Assembly: GCA_014526335.1 (NCBI GenBank)
Contig: JACTAT010000006.1
Span: forward strand, 3,169,202-3,233,201
Direction: 5' to 3'
DNA: 64,000 bases
Source: Chrysaora quinquecirrha
Taxonomy: Eukaryota; Cnidaria; Scyphozoa; Semaeostomeae; Pelagiidae
Numbering within the stretch: position 1 is the stretch's first letter; each line of letters starts with the position of its first letter. Below, piece after piece: positions 12,301 through 21,893 of this stretch. The notes beneath the pieces are model-generated. The model made no database searches and had not been told where the DNA came from. It saw only the letters and a program-made list of their open reading frames with translations. The translations under genes and the position numbers were made by a program.

Positions 12301-15300
12301 TACAACCCACCATAACAACCATCCAATGCATAATGAGCAAGGACGCCGCGATGACCATTATGACCATGACCATGACCATAGCCATGACCATGACCGTAGC
12401 CAAGTGATACAGGCCAGTATCCACCACCGAATCCAGAAGCAACTGGGTAGATTCCTCCATGTCCAAGGCCGTGGTGACCATATCCAATGCCGTAGCCATG
12501 GGGGAGACCCCAGCCTCCGAAGTAAGGGTTAATGGGGGCAAGAACAAATTTCTTGTTGCTGTTCTCATCCTCTGAGCTTCCAGGGACGTCGTTCTTGTAA
12601 TGGCCATGACCATGACCGCCATATCCGCCATAACCACCGTATCCGCCATATCCACCGTGCCCGCCATATCCGCCGAATCCACCATATCCGCCATATCCTC
12701 CGTGTCCTCCATGACCACCGTGGTGACCTTCATGGTGAAGATGATCGAAATTATGATGATTGTGATCCCAGTCTCCCCAATCATCACCAAAGTCATCATG
12801 TCCAAAATTCCATGCACCTAAAAATCATACGAATTCATTATAATCTCTTCAATAGCCTAAGAATTCCTTATATGGCAATGAGCCGTTACAAGCAGGAAAT
12901 TCCCCTTATAACGAGGTCGAAGGGACCTTAAAAAGTGGTACGTTTATAAAGAAGAGTACGGTACAAGCATTGTATTATCTTCTGTTCGTCAGAAATGAAC
13001 ATACTGGTGAATACAGTACAACATGAAAATGTTCAGGTAAGGTTCACTTTGTTGGTCCTGCTACTGGTAACATTGTAACCCAGTACAACCTGCCGCATGG
13101 ACGGGTAGTCGGCGTCTAAACTGGCTCCCCCACTGGTTTTCCCCGTGAGGAGGGTGGCATGACACCCAGCAGGACGAAAAATAAGACCTGTTAAAGGGCG
13201 GATGAGCTCAAATTGAGTCAACGGCCATCATGCACTGAACTTAAGTTCAATGGCGGTTCTGACAAGTCAACACGACATCAGCTCCGGCACCAAGCAACGA
13301 GTCGTTCCTGCGGCCATCTCAGCTATGCTGTGTTGTCGATGAACAGGACTTCTCGCCAAGGGACGCTGCTCTGCGCCAATCAGCGTCGTCATCCAAGACG
13401 TAGCCTCACAGGTTTAGTTTTATGGCAGCACAGATGAGGATAGACGATATAGTTACCGCATTCGGGGCAACCGATGCGCCACTTGATACGGCAGTGGCGA
13501 CAAATGGGGGGAAGTCCGTATAATGCTACCGCGTCCGGGGTAACCGACGAAATACAACGACAACATACTTTTGGAAATATTACAGCCTCCAAAAAGCAGC
13601 CGCTCACTCTCGGAGCTTGGAACGTACGTACAACAAATGACAGCGATTCCTCAATACGACCAGAGCGTGCAACGGCCATCATCTGTCGAGAGCTAGAAAG
13701 TGCAAACATTGACATATGTGCTCTCAGTGAAGTACGGCGTCCTGGCACAGGAAATATCGTTGAACGTAGTCATACAATCTTTTGGAGTGGAAGTGAAGAA
13801 AAAACAGCTGGCGTTGGTTTTGCTATTTCAAACAAACTAGCTGCTCAAGGCATCAATCCAGTACCTATAAACGACAGACTCATGACAGTGCAGATACAAC
13901 TGAGGAACGGTGAACGTCTAACCCTCATTAGCGTGTACGCACCAACCATGCAAAGAACACAAGAAGAGAAGGAAAACTTTTACGAGAAACTTGGCAACTG
14001 TGTAGCAGCAGCTAAAGACGATTTTGTGATAATTCTGGGTGATTTAAATGCCCGCGTGGGCAAAGATTGGAAAGCTTGGCCAAAAGTCATCGGCAAACAT
14101 GGAGTTGGAAATATGAAAGAATTCCTTATATGGCAATGAGTCGTTACAAGCATTTTGAGGATCTTAAACTAGTCCTTCGAAATGCAGCTAAGTATGTGTT
14201 TGGAAAGAAGAAAAGAGTGCAAAACGACTGGTTTGATGATCAGGATGAAGAAATACGAAGTCTACTTAAAGACAAGAAACACAACAGAAACACCCTGAGA
14301 AAGCGTATAAGAGAGCTTTGGTTTCAACAGAAAGCTGAAGAAGCAGAACGATATTCGCAGGAAAAAACCATAAAGAATTCTATGCCACCTTAAATGCCGT
14401 CTACGGTCCCAGATAAAACCTCCCATCCAGTGAGATAAAGATGGTGAGCTCCTGACTACATCAGACAACATCAAAGATAGATGGGTTGAGCATTTCAGTG
14501 ATTTATTAAACCAACCATCTGACGTCAATTTCAGCATCACTGATTATATAGAGCAACACACAATAATCGGATCGATGGACAGCCCTATCGAAATGGAAGA
14601 ACTGGATAAAGCTCTTACAAATACCAAATTAGGAAAAAGCCCAGGTCCTGACGGAATCATTCCTGAAGTACTTGTGCATGGTGGAAATCGCTTGAGAGAT
14701 TTCTTGCTTATACTTTTCAACATCTTCTGGACAACAGCGGACATTCCTTCTGACTTGATAAATCCAAATATCATCATACTGTTCAAAAAGGGTGATAGAA
14801 GCATGTGTGGAAATTACAGAGGTATATCACTACTGAGCGTTGTTGGGAAACTGCTCGCAGATATCATCCTGCAGAGATTGCAACAGGTAGCAGAGTTTAT
14901 TTACCCTCAGTCACAGTCAGGGTACCGTAATGGAAGAAGCACAATAGATGGAATTTTTACACTACGACAATTGATGGAAAAAACGAGGGAGCAACGTAGA
15001 AGTTTATATATAGCCTTTGTAGATTTCACTAAAGCTTTTGATACCGTGAATCGCGAACTGCTTTTCATAATTCTCGGTAAGCTAGGCTGCCCGCCAAAGT
15101 TCGTAAGAATCATCAAAAAGTTACATACAGAAGTAAAAGCCAGGGTCATTGTGGATGGTGATCTAACCCAGTATTTTGAGTATAACAGTGGCGTCAAGCA
15201 AGGTTGCAAACTAGCCCCAACACTCTTCGGCATTTATGCAGCAGTTTTACTTTGGCTCGCTTTCAAGGAAATCAAACATACTTGCAGTGTAAAAATCAGA

Positions 15301-18300
15301 TTTCGTTACGATGGTGATCTCTTTGACCTTAACAGGCTTAAAGCAAAGACCAAAGTTCTTGCAGAATTCATCAGAGAGGCTCAATATGCTGATGACATAG
15401 CAATCTTTAGCGACACAGCTTCTGGTTTACAGCTCCTTTTAACAGAATATAATAGTCTTGCTCGACAAATGGGTCTACGCATCAACACTTCCAAGACAGA
15501 GACTATGTGTATAGGAACAAATGCTGATTTCTTCATTGATGACACAAAATTAGCTAATGTCACTCGCTTCAAATACCTTGGAAGCTATGTTACCAATGAC
15601 TGTTCCATGAAAGAAGAACTTGTATCTCGTATTCAGGCAACATCATGTGCATTTGGACGTCTGCGAAAAAGATTGTTTGACTCTCACGACATAACGACTG
15701 AAACCAAAATCAAAGTCTACAACCAATGTTGAATGCCAATTTTAGTGTATGGAAGTGAAACATGGACTTTATACCAACATCAAGTTTGAAAACTCCGTAC
15801 AATTCAGCAACGTCATCTTCGGATTATTTTGAAGATCAAGTGGGATCACTTCGTCAGTAATGAGGAGGTTCTAAAACGTGCAGGAGTTGAAGACATTGAA
15901 TTGAAGCTAGTTGGAAATCGTTTGCGCTGGCTTGGCCATATTTGTAGAATGGATGACAATAGACCAGTCAAGGCACTTTTACACAGTGAATTATTTCATG
16001 GATCTCGACCTGAATCTAAGATTTAAGGATACAAAATGCTTTGAAGTGTGGTCATGTATTAGATCTATGAAGACTGTTGTAGATAATAGACAAGAATGGA
16101 GAAGGCTAATTCACTGTCTGTGAAAGTCATGACATAAAAAGAGTGAAGGAGGATGAGAGTCGCAGAGAGAAAGACAAAAGAAGTGCCGAGGAAAACAACA
16201 CATGAAATGAAATGCTGATGAATATTATAAGAAATTAACATGCTGAAGAAAACAGTAAAAAATGAACATGCTGACGAATACAGTACGAAATTAGAATGCC
16301 GAAGAATACAGTACGAAATGAAACGGCGCTCCCTGGAAATGAACTTCCCGACGAGCCGATGAATACAATATGTAATGAATATGCTGAGGAATACAGTACG
16401 AAACTAGAATGCTGACGAATACATGAAATGGATTTGCCGAAGAATACAAAAATGAAATGAGCATGCTGATGAATACGGTACGAAATTAGAATTCTGACGA
16501 ATACGGTACGAAAGAAACATGCCGATAAATGCACTATGAAATGAACATGCTGACGAATACAGTTTGCAATAAGAATTCTTTTGGACAAGTATTAAGTGAA
16601 CAAGCTCACGGATAATGTAGGGAATAAGAACAGTGTTGAAAACTAAGAAATAAACATTCTGATGTCTGATAATAAAAGAATTGATAGAGCTGACGGCATT
16701 CGGTGGCTGAAAGATTATATAAACTTTCGATAAATTTTTGGAATTAAAAAACGCATAACACAACCAAATGTAGGGACGCGAGTTACTTACCTCTGAGGTG
16801 ATAGTCGTGATCCTGATGATCATGGTGATCATGATGACCGTGATCAACAAAATGGTAGCCATCTCCATGGCCACCGTGTAAACATCTTTTGTTGGTAGTT
16901 GCTGTTTCGGGATCACTGCAGTCAGGAACCTGAGATAAAAAATTAAAACTTTAATAGCATTCAGAGATGTTAGAAATGCTGACAAATTCGATAAGTATTA
17001 TAATTGTGACTGAAGTATTGTCTGGGGGATCCACTATAAAATTAATGGTCCGAATTTAAAGCTCCAAAACGTTGAAGTGGAAGGCTGATGATCACTGGCT
17101 CACAAAAAATTAATGTTTTTTTAGAGAAACATTTTTCCTCTTTCAAAAAGGAGTGAAAATACGAATAAAACTCAAAGCATAGAGTTGCAGGGTGGTAGTT
17201 TTGTCTAAAGGCCTGGCTGAACTAGGATGATATGTCGTCGCGTTTGACATGTCCCCTCCAAGTCTCTCCCAGCTTGCTCCCAGTTTAGCCAACTTTGAAA
17301 CTTTGTAGCGCCCGATTAGATTTGTAGTAAGAAAAACGCAAATGTGTCTGGGGGTCAACAGAAACATTTCTTGTTTCCACGACACGTAGGGCATGTAGCT
17401 TGCTTGCCACTCGCAAGTTTAGCCCTTTAGCCACCCTTGGAGACACGCAGAACACAATGTCGAGCGCGAAATGTCTCCTAGTTTAACCAGAGCTTTAGTT
17501 CCTCATTTTTGAGTTTTTTTATTAAGTGTTTTAGACAAAGCCAAGTTTGCATGATGACCTCTACTCTTATTTTATTATTTTATTTACAATAATTCGAAAA
17601 GAAGAGGTTGGCTTTTGCGAACGACAACCAAAAATCCACCCTACTCCTGACTTTGATGAGTTTTTTAGTCAAGAATTATCATAGTGCTAAACGAAGCAAT
17701 TCCTATATAGACGACAATAAAAATATTACAATAAATACTTCATTTACAGCATTGAGACAGGTCGTGTTAAGGCCCTGGCAAAAAACGATCAAACATTGTT
17801 TCTAAAACATTTCAAATGTGCTTATCAAGCAATGTTTGCCCGTTTCGCAACGTCAAAAAACAAAGATCGACAAGCAATAATAAGCATTATTTGTCGCGTG
17901 TTCTTTTTGAAAAAGTTCACAAATATTTGACGACCATTGGTTTGCAACGTGTTTAAACAGCAAGGCATTTTAATTGTACAGCAATGTTTTGTGATGTGGC
18001 CAAATGTTCAAACATTTGCAAATTTGAAATGTTTCAGAAACAATGTTTGATCGTTTTGCTAGGGCATTATACGACTTTTTCAATGCTGTCAATACAGTTT
18101 TTCTTGTGTTATCTTTATTGTCATATATACAGGATATATGTTTCATTGAGCACCATGATATGCAAATTTCAAATGTTTGAAAATCAATGTCTGATCCTTT
18201 GAAAATGGTCTTGGTATAAGAAGGTACTTTATAACCAAACAAGACGTACCTCACTCTTTCCGTGTCCATGACCATGTTTCATTCCAGTATGGCCCCATTC

Positions 18301-21300
18301 CCATCCGCCTCCATGTTGGTGAACATGATGTGGGGATCCCCAGTGATCGTGGCCCCAGTTGACATGACCATCACCTACTTTCCACCACTTCTTATCTCCA
18401 TTATCATGTGTCTGTTTTTCTTCGGATGGTTTTGCAGTAACAGCAGGCTTTTGCTGATCAGCGGTCGCAAGTTTGAGACCTCCCCAGTTGAGACCAACAG
18501 CACCGTCCTGGGCAGCTGATACTTGTGAGCCTTTTTCTTTCTTTTCCTCTGGTTTTTGTTGTGGTTGTTTTTCTTGTTTATCTGCTTTCTTGTCATCAAC
18601 TTTAGCCTTAGTAATATCGGATTTGTATCCTCCCATTCCATATCCGCCACCGCCATGGCCACCATGTCCGCCACTGTGACCACCATGCTCGTATCCGCCA
18701 TGACCGGCGTGCTCGCCGCCTTCATCATGACCCCATTCGTGATGATATCCAGCATGATGTCCGTGATGACCGTGTTCGTGGCCGTGATGTTCATGTCCGT
18801 GTTCGCCACCGCCGTGACCGCCATAACCACCATATCCACCGCCGTGACCACCACCATGACCACCATGTTCGCCTTCGTGTCCGCCATGATGTCCACCCTC
18901 GTGCTCGCCAAATTCCTCGTAGAATTCGTATCTGAAAAAATATAAGCAAAAAGGTCAATGATCCTCTTTGACGTCTGCGAGTGTGTAAGTGAGAAAAGGT
19001 CCAATTGAGAGCAAATATTAATGTCATGTAGGGAAATATTATATGTGTCATGTCATTGAGAGCAAAAAGAAGCAATCATGAACAAAAATAGTAAACATTA
19101 TAAAGATATGCTAGTCATATTAAAAAATGAAACAGTGACATATGAAACAGTGAAACAGTGTATATACATACATACAGTATAATATGAAAATTATATTCTC
19201 TTATTCAAAGAACATTGCTCGATGCCTCTTAGAGAAAAGGCAGAGCAATATATTTATGAAGAGTAGATACAAAGAAATACTACTGCATTTTCAATACTAG
19301 GAGTTTCATGCCGTCTGTTCACGATAATCAACTGAGGATTGTCGTGAATAGACGATATGAAACTCCGAGTATTGAAAATGCAGTAGTATTTCTTTGTATC
19401 TACTCTTCATAAATATATACAGTATACATATGTATTCATATATTAAAGATAAATGAAACAATGTTTAGTTGGTGAACATAAAGGTAACTTAAAAAACGCA
19501 AGAAAAATGCCTATAAAGAAGATGTCTTAAATGCCTCAAATTCGGTACATGTAGGACCTCAATAAGAAAAGTTTCCCTCTTGGCAAAACTCTTCTAGAAA
19601 CCTTAACTAAAATAAAAGTGACCGTACTTAAGGAACCCTACTTTTAGTCATGGACTGAAATATCTTATAAAAATAGTGCGAATTGTTTAGAGTTTATTGC
19701 AATGATAAACGTGCAAAACAAAAGAATGCAGAGCAACGTTTGTTCTCGTTAAGTGGAGGCAAATACATTACTATATATGGAACATAAAGACCCATCCACA
19801 CGATCAAGTATTTGTTGTGAACGACATCATACATTTGCACGATGTTTGTGCACCAATGACGATCATATGGGTCCGCATCAAATCACGAAAGAGCATAAAA
19901 ATATGAATTGTACCAACCCATGATCGTGATGATCATGACCATGTTCGTGGTGACCATGACCTCCATGCTCATGTCCTCCATAACCATGACCTTCATGTCC
20001 ACCCCATCCACCATGTCCGCCACCACCATATCCGCCACCATGTCCGCCACCGCCATATCCGCCACCACCCCAGCCATAATCACGCTTGGCGGAATTGGCG
20101 TTTTCATTCTCAGCAGCTTCTGCTGTATTCTTCACAGCTTCAGCTCTTGCTGCGGCGGAATCTTCTCCCTCAGTGGCGACAGAGTCCGCAAGTGGAGAAT
20201 CAGGTACATATTCCTTCTTGGACGAATCTTCTTCATTCTGCAAAAAAACAAAAGTTGAGATGGGAAAAAATTCTTTATGTAGAAAATGAGGTATTTTAGC
20301 AGAGACCCTCGAGTATTTTCAACCTATTAAATTTACAACCCATTAAAGAACAATGTACAACCTATTCAAGACCAAGGGTTTCTGACTGAAAAAATAAATT
20401 TACATACAAAAATTCTGTAAAATTCCTCACCGAAGCAACCTCGTCCTTTTTGTCTCCCTCTTCGTTTTCTGCATTGGGATCTTCTTCTAAAAAGACGATT
20501 GCAGTCATAATAATCAAATATTTTGAGATTACAATGTTAGTTATTTTACACAAACTTGGCAAACATTACCCTAGCAGCTCCTTAATTTGGCCCAAGTACT
20601 GAAAAAGCTTTTTGAACTTCAGTTACCTACAAAGTCTCCTTAGATCAAATTCTTCCACAAGTGGCACACCACAATAGATGGGACTTGAACAAAGATGATA
20701 CAGAGGATCATGTGTTTTTCGAGATCATACAGTTTGCATATCACTGGGCAATCTGTTTGCTAAAGGTCTCGTTCTAATGATAATGTGGCCCTTACATCCA
20801 GGTTTATTTGTGCTACCTCTTCATTAAAATATCTGCCCTTCCATTCCATGTTTCTTGTAATGAAAATAGAATACAAGTACAATGGAACCTCGATGTAACG
20901 GACATGAATGGGACCAATCTAATTGTCCGTTGTTGAGAGGTGTCTGCTGTATGGAGGTGGATAAGTGTCCGCTGTATGGAGGTGGAGAGGTGCCAACTAT
21001 ATGGAGGTGGAGAGGTGTCTGCTGTATGGAGGTGGAATGGTGTCTTCTGTATGAGGTTACTTTTAACTAAGAAACGAAAGAGGTTCGACTGTATAGGGAT
21101 TTAAGGGTACCAAAGGCCGTACTGTAGGCCAATAAAGCACTGTTTATTCTAATAGTGTCAGTGACTATTTTTTACCATATTATCAGTGTAACACAGGTAT
21201 CTATCTTTCGTTTTACCAAGCTCCATGACCGATCTGATTTCGACGACTAAAGGTTGAAAGAGCGTTGTGGTATTGTTCCTATTAGCTGGCGATGGCGTTC

Positions 21301-21741
21301 TATCAATGCAACTGGATTGCAGCAAACGAGGGGCATTTCACTCGTCAAAAAGCGCAGGAGGTTCCTATAAAAGCTAAAGGATTCCTACAATATTCCTACG
21401 ACAACCATAGAGGTTCTAGCTGAAACTGTATGAGATTCCAAGGAGTGAATCACCCATCGGCAGCAAAGATATAGCGGTATTATCTGTAGCACAATATGGT
21501 TATTATATACGCTACTATTACTGACTTTCAGGCTGACAAATGCAAGGACACTTGATCACTTACCCTCAGTGTTATCATCGTTATCACCTACTGGTTCGTC
21601 AATAATTTCTGCCGCTTTTGAAGAATCGACAAATGATGTTCTCATTCGCTCTAAATCAACGATTTCGACAGGCAACGATAGAGACCAATCGAACCCTATT
21701 AGCCCTAGGGCTAATAAGAAAAAAACGGAACGCAATTTCAT
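9273..21741 (-). CDS. Gene C: long secreted Gly/His-rich protein (8 exons)
   Basis: Exons are 21741-21564, 20486-20431, 20237-19918, 18931-18250, 16929-16791, 12817-11275, 10460-10073 and 9388-9273. All phases close if one base is restored in the T run at 11494-11499, giving about 1140 aa. Residues 1-22 are a signal peptide nearly identical to that of gene A, followed by acidic segments. A KR site (NSAKRDYGW) then precedes Gly/His repeats. Exon 4 repeats the YEFYEEF...GGHEGEHGGHGG block of gene A. Exon 5 adds a Cys pair around KR and an Asp/His tract. Exon 6 is the largest, with two Cys-bracketed dibasic loops. Exons 7-8 give a Pro/Met/Gln/Gly-rich end after two KR sites (ATKRHF, KTKRQV). Introns hold a LINE-like element, a MITE and a long hairpin. 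Likely a processed structural extracellular protein. Confidence 0.75.
9691..9740 (+). repeat. Partial copy of a tRNA-derived SINE, gene C intron 7
   Basis: The segment TGGCATCGTGGTTTAATCCA and the following 'GCTCGTGGTGTCGGAAG' match the 5' part of the SINE-like repeat at 37472-37640 with a few differences. The part with the B box is missing here. Degenerate GATCTGAT/GACCTGAC words follow up to about 9860. Confidence 0.4.
10073..10460 (-). CDS. Gene C exon 7: Pro/Met/Gln-rich segment
   Basis: The acceptor (TTTTATCTCAG) and donor (CCAT|GTAAGA) frame 388 bases in phase with exons 6 and 8. The product begins VTATKRHF, passes an Ala/Pro segment and a second dibasic site (KTKRQVYGG), then becomes rich in Glu, Gln, Pro and Met. 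It resembles the Pro/Met/Gly segment at the end of gene D exon 5, hinting at shared ancestry of the left and right families. Confidence 0.75.
10660..10860. repeat. Degenerate interspersed repeat, gene C intron 6
   Basis: The stretch starting CCCGAGGGGGGACACATAAC and continuing with 'ACCCCATATCCAG' and 'ACCCCATAATCAG' resembles the G/C-run-tipped elements such as that at 34653-35040. No clean ends or target duplication are visible. Confidence 0.3.
11275..12817 (-). CDS. Gene C exon 6, with a one-base frame break
   Basis: This largest exon of gene C is 1543 nt and starts GAWNFGHDDFGDDW. It then carries Gly/Tyr/His repeats, YKNDVP, the APINPYFGGW block shared with gene A, a first Cys loop (LDGCYGGLYRDE...TRRC), SKGGIP, a Trp-rich segment, a GHGGGHGG tract, a second Cys loop (CRDVVTKG...SKRFC) and KSKVP. 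At 11494-11499 the coding strand reads GGAAAAAACAAG where gene A has GGACAAAAACAAG. Without one base the frame stops at 11430. With it, the frame continues through VGYGYASGDNYRLGYGFGG, as in gene A, to an in-phase donor (ACAAAACAG|GTCAGT). Confidence 0.75.
12859..12894 (+). repeat. 36-bp sequence copied into the nearby retroelement
   Basis: AAGAATTCCTTATATGGCAA and the next 16 bases recur at 14117-14152 inside the decayed LINE-like element, with one C/T difference in 36. At 14117 the copy sits exactly where the endonuclease reading is lost and coding resumes further on, so it looks like filler at a deletion junction. Confidence 0.65.
13474..14116 (+). pseudogene. Endonuclease domain of the LINE-like element (truncated)
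   Basis: The reading from about 13590 shows the fold of an exonuclease-endonuclease-phosphatase domain: a Trp-Asn-Val start, an SEVR motif, VYAPT, and GDLNARVG with the catalytic Asp and Asn. It nicks target DNA for target-primed reverse transcription. The domain ends abruptly after GKHGVGNMK, where the 36-bp filler begins; the usual catalytic SDH end is missing. Confidence 0.75.
14575..15732 (+). pseudogene. Reverse transcriptase domain of the LINE-like element
   Basis: The 385-codon open stretch holds the canonical RT motifs in order: KSPGPDGI, NYRGISLLS, GYRNGRSTIDGIF, DFTKAFDTVN, GVKQGCKLAP, QYADDIAIF and FKYLGSYV. A stop at 15730-15732 and another at 15787-15789 break it from its C-terminal tail. 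No ATG start is needed because the domain is part of a longer ancestral polyprotein. Confidence 0.85.
15733..16025 (+). pseudogene. C-terminal part of LINE-like polyprotein, with stops
   Basis: This continues the RT frame after the stop: PILVYGSETWTLY, then a second stop, then LRTIQQRHLRIIL...RLRWLGHICRMDDNR. This tail is typical of such polyproteins. It ends at 16023-16025. Confidence 0.65.
16200..16580. repeat. About 28-bp minisatellite next to the retroelement 3' end
   Basis: About a dozen loose copies of a unit like ACATGCTGACGAATACAGTA plus 'CGAAATGA' follow the retroelement end. Unit length and sequence vary, and one interruption (about 16321-16365) breaks the array. It lies in gene C intron 5. 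Confidence 0.7.
17770..18066. mobile_element. MITE with about 48-bp inverted ends and TTA duplication
   Basis: This 297-bp element in gene C intron 4 has ends starting AGGCCCTGGCAAAAAACGAT and TGCCCTAGCAAAACGATCAA (complement strand). They match over about 48 bases, including CAAACATTGTTTCT and AACATTTCAAAT. TTA flanks it at 17767-17769 and 18067-18069, which would fit a PIF/Harbinger-type target duplication. It has no coding capacity. Confidence 0.7.
18250..18931 (-). CDS. Gene C exon 4: Gly/His block plus Lys/Glu linker
   Basis: The acceptor (TTTTTTCAG) leaves one base to complete a Gly codon. The product runs YEFYEEFGEHEGG, Gly/His repeats, HAGYHHEWGHDEGGEHAGHG (as in gene A), YKSDI, a Lys/Gln/Glu-rich linker, a Trp/His segment and a His/Gly end before donor GAG|GTACGT. 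In gene A the matching exon runs straight on into the APINPYFGGW block, which in gene C is two exons away. Confidence 0.75.
19248..19418. repeat. Long near-perfect hairpin, gene C intron 3
   Basis: Two arms of about 80 bp are almost exact reverse complements around a 6-8 base centre (ATCAACTGAGGAT). The left arm begins ATATATTTATGAAGAGTAGA. It lies in the intron between exons 4 and 3. A transcript in either direction would form a long double-stranded stem. It could be a foldback element or a fresh local inverted duplication. Confidence 0.8.
19918..20237 (-). CDS. Gene C exon 3: pro-region, KR site, Gly/His repeats
   Basis: It starts after a TTTTTTTGCAG acceptor with NEEDSSKKEYVPDSP, then an Ala/Glu-rich acidic stretch, then NSAKRDYGWGGGGYGG and His/Gly repeats ending HDHHDHG. 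The donor is CATGG|GTTGGT, weaker than CATGG|GTAAGT at the same place in gene A. If it is skipped, the frame runs into a stop at 19878, giving a short secreted product of about 198 aa with a hydrophobic end. Confidence 0.75.
20880..21091. mobile_element. Tigger/pogo-like MITE with TA duplication
   Basis: The left end is CAATGGAACCTCGATGTAAC and the right end is GAGGTTCGACTG, flanked by TA on both sides. 'CAnTnGAACCTCGAT' ends with TA duplication are typical of pogo/Tigger elements. The middle holds about five imperfect copies of 'GAGGTGTCTGCTGTATGGAG'. It lies in gene C intron 1 and is non-coding. Confidence 0.7.
21564..21741 (-). CDS. Gene C exon 1: signal peptide
   Basis: The start ATG is chosen because the same MKLRSVFFLLALGLIG start occurs in gene A, with only a few changes over 60 residues. 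The hydrophobic core covers residues 5-17, and cleavage after about residue 22 would leave LPVEIVDLERMRTS at the N terminus. The donor is ACTGAGG|GTAAGT in phase 1. Confidence 0.85.
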
Positions 21742-21880
21742 TGCCTTTTCCGTTCAATCATAAAAAGTTTTTTCTATCAATTCTACCCTTTGTTCACCGT
21801 TAGAAAATGACTTCACAGCTTTCCAGAGGTGGATGAAAAATTAATGAGATCGTAAAACAAGATAAACTTCAGTGAATAAG

Positions 21881-21893
21881 GGTCAACACCTGT
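21881..21893 (-). promoter_or_regulatory. Shared E-box promoter motif, gene C
   Basis: GGTCAACACCTGT on the plus strand (ACAGGTGTTGACC on the coding strand) is identical to the site upstream of gene A and lies about 140 bp from the gene C start. A TTCACTGA word follows four bases later in the coding direction. Confidence 0.5.

Larger units (their letters stand above)
13030..16140 (+). mobile_element. Decayed non-LTR (LINE-like) retrotransposon in gene C intron 5
   Basis: It lies antisense to gene C. A GC-richer 5' untranslated part (about 13030-13580) precedes an apurinic-type endonuclease with the LGAWNVRTT start, LSEVRR, VYAPT and GDLNARVGK motifs. A linker follows, then a reverse transcriptase with LFKKGD, NYRGISLLS, DFTKAFDTVN, GVKQGCKLAPTLF, the catalytic YADD and FKYLGS. 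After the RT comes a C-terminal piece (VYGSETW, RWLGHICRM). The endonuclease is cut short at 14117 and stops occur at 14139, 15732 and 15789, so the copy is dead. I do not assign a clade. The 3' side merges into a minisatellite. Confidence 0.85.
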
